Made by a program: the position numbers and the translations under genes. From Zantedeschia hybrid cultivar (lineage: Eukaryota > Streptophyta > Magnoliopsida > Alismatales > Araceae), in contig JARZZO010000003.1 in NCBI GenBank assembly GCA_030544215.1, positions 30,384,379-30,448,378 on the forward strand: a DNA stretch of 64,000 nt. Reading direction: 5' to 3'. Under the pieces are notes generated by a model, which made no database searches, was not told where the DNA came from, and saw only the letters and a program-made list of their open reading frames with translations. This document shows, in pieces, positions 32,023-43,210 of this stretch; the first letter of the stretch is position 1, and each line of letters begins with the position of its first letter.

Positions 32023-33710
32023 TCTAGATGATAAAAAAGTACATAAAATGTCTCCATACATATTTATTTTTCATGAATTTATATTTTACATGCAATTTTA
32101 ATATATATATAAAATTTAATATCCGAATGATAAATTCAAAAATACAAAGATTTTTCTATATACATTCTTATCAACTACCATATTTGCATCTATACTTCTG
32201 ACTCTCATGTATTATTATAAATACTCTCGCTAGATTATAGATTCAAGTAAGAGTAGTTTATTCCCCCACAAATTTGAACAAGCAATCTTACTAGAAACTC
32301 AAATTTCTTTAGGTAAGATAAATAGTAATTTTACCTACTTTATATGTTATTTATTTTATTTTATATTTTAAATAAGTAATAATTCTCTATTCAAAGCAAA
32401 AGATATTTTTTTTCGACATAAATAATCCCAAGGTGCTCATGCCCCAGACAAAAGTCTCCCTGTCAACATTGCTTTTCTTAGGATTAAGGCTACTCATAAC
32501 CATATGTAGGGCTTGGGGGTACAAGTACAATAAGATCATCATTGATAGAGTTATCCATAAAAAAGCCTAATTATTCGTTGAGCTATGAGTATACATGGAG
32601 TTCGATCGATGCAACTAAATATGTTTTTCAGGTGACTTAAATCGGACGATACATAAAACACGTGGATGGTAGAACGGTGTTATTCCGCATGATTGCGGGG
32701 GTAAAAAAGTCAAAAGCTTAAACCGGATAACATCTTCCGCTTATACCACCCTTTATTCAAGTGTATGTTTGTAATAAATACTTTAAATTTTGGACATTTT
32801 TAAAAAATAATTTTTGTATATTAAAAAAGTCATCTGCAATATTTTTCACAAAATTTTTAGATTTTTTGTGACTTTTTGTTTTCGTGAGGCCATTCTTTTC
32901 CCAAATCTAGTCTTGTGATATTGCCACTTCGGTCGGTAACGACGATTTGGAATTTCTCAGATTAGATGGGATTCTAAAAAATATAATTTTTTTCAAAGGA
33001 AAAAAAAAAAATGAATTCTTTAAGAATCTAGATTTTGTTTATCTTAAAAAGTGTCTCTTTCTTATTCTTGACGAATCTATTGAAAAGTAGATACGAAAAA
33101 AATCTAAAAATTCTAAAAAGTAACATCTTCTTTTTTTCTTTCCTTTATCCTCCTAAAATTCTTAAGATGGAGTAATACGAGGATAAACATCTTTTGATAT
33201 ATCTTCAAATCTGTGTTCTCATATTTTCTCCAAATGAGATTCTAAACAAAAATAACTTCTTTTAAAATTTAAATTCATGAGATACTCTTTTTAAAATCTA
33301 AATTTTTCTAAAATTTAAAATCTTAAAATCATTAACAAACAGTGCCGCAGCATCCATGTGAGCGACTCCCTCTTCCCCTTGTGAAGAAAACTCGCCAAGG
33401 AATTTGTAACTGCCAAAGAAAATGACCAGGGTTTTCGCAGTTGGGGGTATACGACACCTCCTGCTGCAGGTTACATGTTAGGACTTGGACCTGACAAGTC
33501 ATGGGACATTCGCTCACAACTTGTTTACCTGAGTAGATTTACCGTACGTGTGTCTCATCTTGTCTTTGAAACATAGCTAAGTAAGATAGAACTATTTTTT
33601 AGAATAGTTATGTATTGAAAAAATGACAAAATTAAAATGTGTTTGATAGATGGTGTCTATTCTATTTATAGTCTTAAAGTTTTGAGTTGGATGGTCCAAT
33701 AATTTTAACA
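32023..33710. other. AT-rich intergenic, no gene seen
   Basis: No coding homology. Short frames in 33.3-33.5 kb show no family features. Confidence 0.45.
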
Positions 33711-33722
33711 TGGTATCAGAGT
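33711..33722 (+). promoter_or_regulatory. Isolated tRNA-Met primer-binding-site-like sequence
   Basis: TGGTATCAGAGT directly follows AATTTTAACA, as in a Copia LTR end plus primer site on the plus strand. No LTR start, gag or pol is visible nearby. The phrase before it (TTTTGAGTTGGATGGTCCAA) is repeated at about 33812-33835. A decayed Copia leader is the likeliest reading. Confidence 0.4.
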
Positions 33723-33989
33723 CTATGATTACGAATTGTGGTTTACGTGACAAAACCTAAAATCGACGTGTACGTGAGGAGAGATGGTACCTACTCCACT
33801 CATAGCATTAAAATTTTGAGTTAGATGGCCCAATAACTTCAACACTATTCTTATTCCCTCTTTATGGTACCCTCCCTTTAATATATGTCATATAACACAT
33901 CTGGCAGATTAGCCATCTTAATGATAGAACTAAGTACTTACTAATACAAAGATGATTAGCACGGCCTTTGAGAGTTTTCTTATAGATGA

Positions 33990-34510
33990 GAGGTATATAT
34001 CTAACCGTGTAAGACATTGTACTCATCCCCCTCTATGTATGTGTAACATTTAGAGAACACCGTTAGAAGGTCAAAAGATGACGTGCCAAAATTTCGTTCA
34101 TCACGATCAGAATCGTACTCGATTAGAGAGGTGTCGTTCGCAAGTTCTTGTAAAAGAAAATACCATTAGAAGGTCCCCGACAGCAGTCTAGAAGATTCTC
34201 TTCTGATACCTAAGTTAGAAGGTTGAGGATGCGAGGGAAAGTCAAGAGAATTTGGGCTTCAGAGAGTATATCTATACCGGTTGGACTATGAGTCCTTATA
34301 TAACAGTCGTGTCTACAGAAAAAGTCAGTTCCAATTAGAAAACTAGATCCAAGATAATCTCGTCGTCGAGTCTTGCCTGGGAAGGAGACTGCAAACGGGG
34401 GAAGTTGGGATACAAAGCGGTCTATCGCCTCCTTCTGTCAGTTGGAGTGAGAATTCCGAAGGGCCCCCGGTCGCAAAATCCTGTGTTTCTCACTTTCCTT
34501 CTCCCTGGCG
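33990..34510 (+). repeat. LTR-like non-coding tract
   Basis: Contains ACCGTTAGAAGGTC (34058) and CCATTAGAAGGTCCCCGACA (34162), TCTGATACCTAAGTTAGAAG (34203) and a TATA-like TCCTTATATAACAG (34292). These phrases are typical of plant gypsy LTRs. No partner LTR found. Confidence 0.3.
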
Positions 34511-34681
34511 ATGGCTTGCCATGTCCCGCAAGACATGAGATACGCCAAGAAGGTGGAAGATGATCGCCGGGCCCTCGCGGGCTTCTGGGGAGCTCCTGAT
34601 GAGGTTGTGGGAGACTCGTCAGATTCTGCCCAAGTATACCCTGGAGCTACCGACGCCCAACGAGTAGTTCCATTCTACTAG
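34511..34681 (+). CDS. Candidate small protein, 56 residues, unknown
   Basis: An ATG in good context (TGGCGATGG) opens a 56-codon frame ending TAG. The product starts MACHVPQDMRYAKKVEDDRR, continues ALAGFWGAPDEVVG and ends TDAQRVVPFY. It is soluble, charged, with no signal peptide or membrane segment, and has gene-like composition in an otherwise AT-rich area. It sits just downstream of LTR-like DNA and just before a SINE-like element. I recognise no family. It could be a short host gene, a captured exon or chance. Confidence 0.3.
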   Translation: MACHVPQDMRYAKKVEDDRRALAGFWGAPDEVVGDSSDSAQVYPGATDAQRVVPFY

Positions 34682-34718
34682 AACGTGCTCTTTCGTGGCC
34701 TACCAAGCTGTGTTTGAA

Positions 34719-34862
34719 GCGTGGTTCGTTGAGTTGGTACTGGATAGTTTTAAGGGATGATAGATGGGAGAGCACCCAGGTTCGAACATGAGTGCTTGGG
34801 GTGTTTCCTGATTTAGGTTGGCCTGGCTTTGTTATTGTGGCAGAGGCCCTCAAAAAAAAAAA
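34719..34862 (+). mobile_element. tRNA-derived SINE candidate
   Basis: An A-box-like TCGTTGAGTTGG (34726-34737; 9 of 12 match TAGCTCAGTTGG) and a perfect B-box GGTTCGAAC (34779-34787) lie upstream of a 12-A tail (34851-34862). That gives a 145-bp unit in SINE order. Box spacing (53) is slightly longer than in a tRNA. No flanking duplication identified. Confidence 0.5.
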
Positions 34863-35564
34863 AGTAGAGATTATAATGCGGTATTTCTCCAGCAGTACGC
34901 TTATTAGAGGGATAGGACTGTTTACAGTATTTTACGACATTTTTCTACGAACAAACCAGCACCTTAGTGGCCATCTCTCTCCTCTTTAATAACCTTCATA
35001 TGTGCCTGTAGATTATACTACTCCCATAGTGCTATTATTTCATTCTCTCAAGAATCAAAAGTGTTTTAATGAGGACTGTGCGTGTTGCACTTTCCTTCCA
35101 TTCTTAACTGACAAAGATCACCCCTGACATGGTCCAAATGTTCATACACAGTAGTACAGTTTAAAGCGATTAGGTTTGAAACTTAGGTGAACAACGAGCA
35201 CCCATGCAGGGGAAGGAAGATGCTGGTTTGGTGGGACTCCCTGCCTGATGTTAACGGTCCAACTGCCCCCCCACAAGACGTATCACGCACGTACTTAACC
35301 AAAGATTTCTTAACATAAACTTCAGGGTTCTAGATGTTTGAACTTTTCTCAAAGGAGAAGGGTGTGTGTGGTTGGGGACAAAAGGCCGGCCCCCTGGGTT
35401 CTTTGACCGGATTTGTTAAGGAAGACGTGGAAGTGTTGCCATTGTTGGAAAGAGTTCACCCGTCGTTGACGCGGTTTAGCTAGGGGACGTGGTCTGACAT
35501 TTCGTCATGAGTTTAGTTATTGGGTGTTGCTGTTTTTATACTCTAAATGTACTGACTGACTACT
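34863..35564. other. Non-coding, no gene seen
   Basis: No long frame or repeat that I can name. Confidence 0.4.
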
Positions 35565-35933
35565 GAGTAATATTTGTTGTACTGCATCATATGTGGTGCA
35601 AAAGAATGAATATACTTTTTTTATTTTCATTGTTTTATGATCGATCCCATCGTGTATACATGTTCGTACAATCTGATTTATGATCTCATGGCTTAAATTT
35701 TTTTCAAAATTTAAAATCAAACTCTAATTTTATTGCACTTGTCCATTGGGGGCAATTTTTACTGTTCATTGGGACTCGCCTTTCTAGTTTTTAGACTTTT
35801 TTTTGAGTCATGGGATTGAAGATTTGATATACTGACATGTACGACATGGTGGGAGCGACCATAAAAAATTTTAAAAAAAATCTCACTTTCTGTGTAGTGC
35901 GTTATGCGATGCAGCAACTAGTAAGTATTACTA
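35565..35933. mobile_element. MITE, GAGTAATAYTTG family (member 1)
   Basis: Left end GAGTAATATTTGTTGTACTG; the complement of the right end TAGTAATACTTACTAGTTGC. It shares the interior phrase CGTACAATCTGATTTATGAT with member 3 (47079: CGTACAATCTGATCTCGTAT). 369 bp, non-coding. No clear target duplication. Confidence 0.7.
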
Positions 35934-36385
35934 CAATACTCCATCATCATTGTCATTTGAATGCACTTTGATTATTGAAACCAAAAAGTTTATTGAAATA
36001 AATTCATTTAGATGGTTGAGAGATTAGGAGTACATTAGTGGAGTAACCCAAGAGAGTAGAAAAAGTATTTCCCTTAATTCTTACCTTTTAGGGTCTTATG
36101 TCTAAATATTCTCCGCAAGGGGCAAGATTCATAGGAAGAAGTGGTATCTTGCACTAGAATTGTCGCATTCACATAAGTACAGAAAAGTTATTAATTTGTG
36201 CTAAAATGTGACATCGTTGAGATTTGAACGTTCCATTAATGACAAAAAGAAAAAAAGATTTGAACCTTCCATATGAGAAGAACTGTACATACGCACTTGG
36301 CCATCTGTGCCACTAATCGCATGAGAATAGTTGTACACGTAATAATGCAAAGTGACAAAGCCTATTAAGAACATGGGGGTCACAT
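35934..36385. other. Non-coding, no gene seen
   Basis: No frame with homology; an AT-rich buffer before the gypsy LTR remnant. Confidence 0.4.
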
Positions 36386-37285
36386 AGAGGAGCCCAAATG
36401 AACCTCAAACAGGTAAAAAGGACCCGACACGTGTCCTCACCAGGTTCGGTAACGTTGCCTCGGCATAGCTCGAGGAGAGTCCCTCTCACCGCAAGGATTG
36501 CCTACCTCCACGTAGCAGAGGGAGACCTCGGGACCCCGCGAGGTCCCATCCTCTTTTTTGGTCCCAGTCCTCCACCTGGCAACCACAACGGCTAGGGCTA
36601 TGTAGCCACATCACCTTGACCAACAATGACTATAGAAGTCCCCTTACACCGAAGAAGTAAGGGAAGTAGTTCCTTACATAAGAATTGGTAGGATATTAAT
36701 TTGAGCATCGGAGAAGGGATTCCTTGGTCACACTGGGGGTCCTTCTCATGACTTTCTTAGTTTTGCAAGACCCTGCTCTCAGTTCGACATAGACCTGGCC
36801 CGCTAACTCATCCCCCTTTTTCTCTACATCCATCCCGGACTCGATCTTGCAAAACCTAGATCTACATAATTTGGCACCATCTGTGGAAACCTAAAAATGG
36901 AAGCCATGTCTCAGCTCCCAGGGGGCTCAAGCAACAAAGAGGCACTTTTCCCCTTGAAGGTGGAAACAACCTCTCGCAATCCCTCTTGGCCCTCAAAAAA
37001 TAGGTCCACTACCTTGCCATAGAGGTAGAGGACTTACGAGCCGCGAGAACTCATGGTTCTTGGCTCCTGAGTCTTCTCTCACCTCCTTACGCTTCAACCG
37101 TGAAGGGAGTTTTGCTGCCCACATGCCCTCTTCCACTTCTTCATTTGGGCGACGATGGGTCAAGATATGGTCACAAGGTAAGCGGGGGTCTCAATATTCC
37201 CTAGGCTCCTTCAGCACTCGGGAGTACTTTGAAAAATGCGATGTGCAGAGTGACAGGGACGCCTACCTGCATAATTTTCGAGATG
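36386..37285 (+). mobile_element. Tat-like Ty3/gypsy 5' end: LTR 3' part, PBS and start of gag
   Basis: The LTR ends at CTAGATCTACA (36866). TTTGGCACCATCTGTGGAA (36870-36888) follows, a variant of the TTTGGCGCCCACCGTGGGG primer site of Tat elements. The gag-like frame starts at ATG 36898 (MEAMSQLPGGSSNKEALF) and is soon stopped at about 37018. It continues with frame changes to about 37270 (RREFCCPHALFHFF-like). At about 37285 it breaks off into AT-rich repeat. The LTR start is not identifiable; GC-rich LTR-like sequence begins near 36400. Confidence 0.65.
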
Positions 37286-37900
37286 CTATAATACTTATAT
37301 ATACTTATATTTACTCAGTATACCTTTATTTATATTAATATTTACTTACTATGAGTATATATTTACTCAATATAAATATATTTATACTAATATTTACTTA
37401 GTATAACTGTCTATATATTTACTTAGTATACTATATATTTATATTAAAATATTTATCTAATATATTAACTTAATATAACTACAATATAGTTAAGTTAAAT
37501 AACTATGTCACAATACTTAGTAAGTTACTATAACTATATTTAGTTATACTAAATATTTACTATATTACATTAGTTATGTTAGATAAGTAAATATCTATCT
37601 ATATTATAGTTACATGTTTAATTAGTGAAATATATTATTTGACTATATATATTAAATAGTAACTATGTTAAGTATATTAGTTAAGTATATATATTTAAGT
37701 AATAGTTAAATAGTTATATATACTGCATATATATAAATATTTAACTATTAATTAAATATATATACTTATATATTTACGCTATTATGTTTAAGTATCATAC
37801 TTTTTAGTTAACTTATATACTTATATAGCTTACTATATTAAACTAAAATAATTATTAGATTCATAATATACTTAATAGAGGCATGCATAATATATATTTA
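37286..37900. repeat. AT-rich degenerate repeat tract (TATTTACTTAGTATA)
   Basis: About 600 bases almost wholly A/T, built from variants of ATATTTACTTAGTATA and TAGTTAAGTATAT at irregular spacing. It replaces the rest of the gypsy element. Low-complexity expansion or a decayed satellite-like array. Confidence 0.75.
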
Positions 37901-38059
37901 ATTGGAACAACTGCAGTGAATTAGTTAGAGTGTCTCATAACAACACTGTAATGATAAACATACCCTATCCACACTGTAATGATCTGACCCTTTCTTAGCA
38001 AACCCAGGTCTTGCCATAGGCGTTAGTTTGGGCTTTGAGGTTTTTGGGGAATACCTTCA

Positions 38060-38740
38060 GCATCAGTTTTAATTGGAACCACATTTGGTGGAATCACATA
38101 GTTGGAGAAGGGAGGACCATATCAACACCCCCTTGGCTTGATGAAGTAACGGACATATCATCGAACTTGATAAAACGAGCCACGAATATGGTCGTAGTGC
38201 TACGCTGATACCCATACGACAATGAATGCACGAGCTCTTGTAGATCATCTGTAGTGAACCCAATATGGTCCAAGAGGACGTAATAGTGTGTGGGTCCTGT
38301 TGCTCCTATCATTTCAGCATGCAATCGTGCTGGCGGGAGACGTGCCGTGGAATTTCTCGTTCTTTTCTTGAGCAGAAAAATCGTCCGTTTAGACGGATAT
38401 TTCGTGTATTTTGACGGACTCGAACTTAGCTCCTCGAACTTGGATACTTGGTCTATAATCACTAAGCCACTTTGACCAAAAAGCAACCGTGCCGGGTGGA
38501 ACATTATCCGTGGAATTCGGCTAAAAGAACTTCGTGTGAACTATAATCACAGTGAACTTTGGGTCCCACTTCTCATCAAGGAACTTATAGGCCTCAATAA
38601 TCTATTGCAATTCCATATTCAAAACTTAGTTGAATTGAGATTCACTATCATCATACTGAAGAATTATCCTCAGCTACTACTCAAAGACAATAAAAGATAA
38701 ACCCTTCTCCTCTAAAGACGAAAGCCAGCAGATTGGAAAA
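38060..38740 (-). pseudogene. Argonaute (AGO4-clade-like) PIWI-domain pseudogene, first piece
   Basis: In AGO order on the minus strand, from about 38700 leftwards: VLNMELQ-stop-IIEAYKFLDEKWDPKF (about 38560-38640), TKFF-stop-PNSTDNVPPGT (about 38500-38540), then HAEMIGATGPTHYYVLLD and TDDLQELVHSLSYGYQRSTT (38150-38330). The end is FIKFDDMSVTSSSQGGV. These match the end of the PIWI domain of AGO4/6/16-type proteins, including YHVLLDEIGF and LQELVHSLSYVYQRST. The segment with VAPICYAHLAAAQ is deleted, and about 180 bases of unrelated or intronic DNA sit between NVPPGT and HAEMIG. Several stops; no upstream PAZ or catalytic part. Clearly dead. Confidence 0.85.
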
Positions 38741-38991
38741 TAAGGGCGAATAAGGAGAGAATAAGCTTAATTTTGCTTTGATAAGTAGAGTGGCTTATAC
38801 TGTGCAGAATAACGTATCCGGAGAATAAGGAGAATAAGTAATCTCACCTTAGACCCAAAAATTACTTATTCTTCTTATTCTGTCAGCGGGCCACACAAAA
38901 CTATCAAATCAAAACACATCTTATTTTAATATACATTATTCTGTCAGTAGATCCCACGTAATAACTTATTCTGCAAACAAAGTAGGACTAA
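38731..38991. other. Spacer between the two Argonaute pieces, MITE-like
   Basis: AT-rich, with GAATAAG/CTTATTC words in both orientations (AGAATAAGC at 38758, TTACTTATTCTTCTTATTCT at about 38860, ACTTATTCTGC at 38963). Probably an inserted non-autonomous element. Termini not defined. Confidence 0.4.
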
Positions 38992-39192
38992 AGCTATAAT
39001 CACAGTGAAGTTTGGATCCCACTTCTCGCCAAGGAACTTGCAAGCCTCAATAATTTGTTACAATTCTATATTTAGAGCTTAGTTGAATTGAGATTAACTC
39101 ACACCATACCAAAGAATTATCCTCGGCTACTCAAGACAATAAAAGATGAACTCTTCTCCTCCAAAAACGAAAGCCAACAGACGAAGGCGTGC
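38992..39192 (-). pseudogene. Argonaute pseudogene, duplicated exon piece
   Basis: A second copy of the stretch found at 38533-38730. The minus strand reads RIILWYGVS-stop-SQFN-stop-ALNIEL then QIIEACKFLGEKWDPNFTVI, again the FRDGVSESQFNQVLNIELDQ region of the AGO PIWI domain. It has stops at comparable places plus its own differences, so the two copies have a shared, already damaged or parallel-decayed ancestor. Confidence 0.8.
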
Positions 39193-40153
39193 ATCACCTA
39201 AAGAGCCACATTAATTAAAAATCAATCGACATTTTCGTTTTAAGTATGAGTCAACTTTAGAATTTTTGTTTGCTTTACTTATAGTTTTGACTTTACATTT
39301 TTTTGACGTGATTTAAGAACAAGTATATCTCCTGTGTTTTGTTACACGATCGAGACCGATGGAATTTATTTTTTGCCACTATTATCGCAAGAAATTTCAT
39401 AACAACTTGGTTATTCTTACATTTTCTTGTCCAGCCTTATTTTGTGCTTGTTTTGTGCCCTGGGACACTCTATTATCTAATGTATTATTGTTGCTGCTGC
39501 TTATTTATAGAAAATTCTCCTAATACAAAACTGTTTATTCCCAGTGACCTCAATATCTAATGTATTATTGTTTATCTATTTTCCTCAGTTTCTTGGATCC
39601 TTTTCAATCGTCTACATTTATTTTTGTGATGATCAAGAGACAAAGATGACCTCCATTAATCATCTATTGATAAGCTTCCTTAATGATTTTCTAGGGAAAC
39701 TGATTACCCCCATTTTCTCTTTCTGCAATAATCTCTAAACTATGGTAGACTACTTCTGTTAATCAATCAGTGATAAGTCACATCAATGCATTTAAAAACT
39801 TGATGCCTTGAAAATCGGTGCCCTCGATTAGTTTAATCCAAATTATAAAGTTACTTTCATGTCTAAATTTATTATATAAATTTTTTATTTCTCAATTTGA
39901 GTTTTGGGGGTATTTATGTTTACCATTAATTTAGCAATTTTATTGTATGTGCTTTGTAGTAATAAGAAAGAATTCTTTTGCATATACCTTCAAGTTTAGG
40001 TTCATGATTTACTCTTCAAATGAATTTTTATTCCATTTCTACCTTACTAAACTAATTTATGAGATGTTGCATTCTGAAAATTTTCCATAGAGATTACTTC
40101 CTTAACTAACGAGCAAGTATGCTCGTTGTATAGGATCATCGCATGGAGTACTA
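39193..40153. other. Non-coding, no gene seen
   Basis: AT-rich; the phrase ATCTAATGTATTATTGTT occurs twice (about 39477 and 39556). Short frames only. Confidence 0.4.
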
Positions 40154-40755
40154 GAGCAGTAATGCTTGTTGCACCATTGCCAGTGCAAAACAAGTGGGCT
40201 GGAATGAACTTGCAAATCCCATTTTGCCATATGGAAATTCCATATGGGGAGGCCTTGATATCATTCGTTCGTTAACGCACATGGAGGGGGGACAAAATTT
40301 AAAAAAATAAAAAAAATTGCCTATCTAAGTATTTTTCAAAAATACTACCATCCTTTCGAGAGCATAATTAAGCTCTCTAGAACCAAATCACGTTCTCAAG
40401 AGCATGATGCTCTAGAATGCTCTCCAAAGCATCATGCTCTTGAAAGCATGATCGTGCACTAGAAACTTTCTAGAGCACGATCACATTCTTGAAAGCATGA
40501 TGTTTTGGACACGTCATGTTCTTGAGAATGCAATATACTCTAGAGAGTCTGATCGTGCTCTCAAAAAACACATAGACGAACAATTTTTTTATTTTTTTTA
40601 AATTCGGCCCCATGTGCGCTGATACGCAGATGATGTTAAGACGCATTTAATAGGAGAGACAACCCCCATCTGAACTTTTCAAGTGGCAAAATGAGATTGA
40701 AGGCTCATTCTAGTTCACCTTTTTTGCACCAGCAGCAGTGCAACAAGCATTACTC
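40154..40755. mobile_element. Foldback MITE, GAGTAATAYTTG family (member 2) with palindrome array
   Basis: Left end GAGCAGTAATGCTTGTTGCA and the complement of the right end GAGTAATGCTTGTTGCACTG are inverted. Arms of about 150 bp pair imperfectly to the CGCACATGG motif on each side. The centre (40345-40570) is an array of AGAGCATGATGCTCT and GAGCACGATCACATTCTTG palindrome-like units, as in the element at 23646-24119. Flanks GAGTACTA and GATTACTA may be a mutated target duplication. Confidence 0.8.
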
Positions 40756-41959
40756 TAGATTACTATCTACATACCTTGGTACACTTGTTAGCCCATGTTT
40801 CCATCTGATCCCTATAGGCCTATTATTATACAACTCATATTATCTACGAAGCATTGATTTTTAGTATTTGTGTAATAAGATACATAGATTATTTTATGCT
40901 TTAAAATACATACATATCTCATAATATTTTATTTCTTTGTAATAATCTATTTTTATCTTTTACTTTTCATAATATCCCTACAAGAATGCAAACACATGTT
41001 TTTATTTTTCATGTATTTTTGCATGAGATTTGTTAAAATGTGTTTTTTGCGTTCTGATAACTTATTTTTTGAGATTTTTACTCTATGAATAAATACGTTT
41101 GGTGATTCTTTATTGCTATGAGAAATTTTGAAAGTGCGAACATTTCCTTGGCCTTTGATATCCCACTAAATAGGTTGTTGTTTGAAAAGCACCCTGACTC
41201 CAATCATTAGAATCTCCTAATAGGGATGCCATTTTCTCACATGAGGCTGAGATGCCTCAACTTCGCCCCAATCCATTCTCAACCAAGAGGAGAAAGATAG
41301 TCACAAACATGTTTTTCTTTCTCTTCAAAAAGGGTTCAAGGGTTACTTTTAGAAGAGGACTGGGGGATCCAAGATAAATGTCCTTGCTGTTCTTTTTCTC
41401 TCTCCCAATATTTTTTTTGTTCTCCTTTCCTTCTCCACTCTCCACAAACCTAAAGGAAGGGCAGTTTTGTAAATAAAGAAAAACTGAAATCTTTCTTTCT
41501 TTCAACTCCCTAGTGAGATTTGTGGAACGGATTTAGAAAACTCAAAATTTGTGCCTTGGAAAATAATGTCTTTTTTTACTATATCTTTCTACCTTAATAT
41601 TTTTGGCCAAATATGGATGTGCTGAAGCCCATATTATGTTGCCTTAGATGGACAGAAGTTGTCATACTTTATAGGTGTTTGTTGCTAATTAGATAGCTCT
41701 ATCAATGTCAATTTTGAGATTATCATTGAGTGTTTAGTTACGTCAGTGATATTCCTAAATTGATGAAGTGTATTGTTTTAAAAAATTTAATACAGATCTA
41801 ATCTTAAAAATGTTAGAGTTTCATCTTTGTAAATCTAAAGGCCTCCTCTCCTCTTCCTTTCCCACTTCTAACTATTTCTCTTTCAACTGTTCTCCTTCAT
41901 GTTGTTCCAATATCAATCTCAATCTTAGTATTGTCAAATGGTCCATCAAAACCTTGAGA
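40756..41959. other. Non-coding, no gene seen
   Basis: No recognisable protein. It may include decayed downstream pol sequence of the gypsy relic to the right, but I cannot show it. Confidence 0.35.
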
Positions 41960-43210
41960 GAAGTCAAGCTTATTTAGAAATCCTTGAACCTACGGGTCCT
42001 TCTTCTAAGCCTTAATCACCAACTCAACTAAGATTGACCATGTAGTCAACTGGTCTATGAAACAATTCGGCCATCTAGATGATGAACACAATGAGATTTT
42101 CTATTTCATTTCACCCTCAATGCATATGCATAGTTGTAAGATTCTTCTAACTCAAAGCATTGACTATCACATTAACTTTTCCTAACAGACTCTACCCATT
42201 TAGTTTATCTCAAATGAGGTTCTTTTCTGTGAAGAGATATATTTAAGACTTGTATAATTAATAAAAAATTGAAAGTGTGCACTGTAAAGGCAAACCTCCA
42301 TATCATCAAGGCATGCACAACAATGGCTAGCTCAAAATCCTGCACTGACTAGTTCTATTCATGATTCTTTAATTGTCTAAATGTATATGCTACAACCACA
42401 CTATTTTGTATAAGCACATACAATATCCTTTTTGAGATGCATCATCGTAGACCACAAAATCTTTTTGTATCACTTGGAAAAATAACCCATAGGAGTAGTA
42501 GTTAATTTCCTTTTTCTCTTCCAAAGTTCTCTCATATTCCTCAGATCAAACAAATGTAACTCCCTTTCTTGTCAATCTAGTTGTAGAAGTTGCTCATGTA
42601 GAGAATCCCTCCGTGAACCCCCTATACTAACTAACCAATCCCAAGAAACTCCGTCTACATTCTTCAGACCTTCCCAATCCACAATTGCCTTGACCTTGGT
42701 TGGATCTATAAATAGACTACCATTGGAGATCATATTCCTTAGAAAATGAACTTGATTAAGCCAAAATTTACACTTGACACATTTAGCATATAATTAGTGA
42801 GCTCTCTAGATTTCCAAGACTATCCTTAATTATTCATTATCTACCTCCACACTTTGAAAATATATCAACCCGTCAAACTGATTCAAGTATGACTTGAATA
42901 TCCTATTTATTAGATCTATGGAATTCACTGGAACATTATTCAATCCAACATACATAACAAGGAACTCATAATGATCATACCTCATATTAAAAGTTGTCTT
43001 AGGTGTATCTTAATCTTTAATCCTTAATTGATGACAACTTGATCTAAGATTAATTTTATAAAATACTTTGATTAATCAAACAAGTCCTCAATCTTTGACA
43101 AAGGATACTTGTTACTGATGGTCACCTAATTAATTTTTTTATTGTTGTATTACTTCATTGGGCCATCCTTTTTCCTAACCAATAGAACAAGCACACCTAA
43201 GAGACACAAC
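41960..43210 (-). pseudogene. Decayed Ty3/gypsy pol (reverse transcriptase and RNase H)
   Basis: Read leftwards from 43200 the minus strand gives LVRKKDGPMK, then NKYPLSKIEDLFD, then a much-stopped stretch. It continues with KFILRNMISNGSLFIDPTKV then KAIVDWEGLKNVDGV, the RT thumb 'GHVIS..G..VDP.K..A...W..P' block. Then come LWKRKKEINYY and VVYDDASQKG (start of RNase H), and KVNVIVNALS-stop-K, matching GKANVVADALSRK. Order and spacing fit a chromovirus-type or related gypsy pol. Dozens of stops and frameshifts; no protease or integrase recognised. Confidence 0.75.

Noticed and set aside
34726..34787. A functional tRNA gene
   Set aside because: Only A- and B-box-like words are present. No cloverleaf can be drawn, and an A-tail follows, so a SINE is the better reading.
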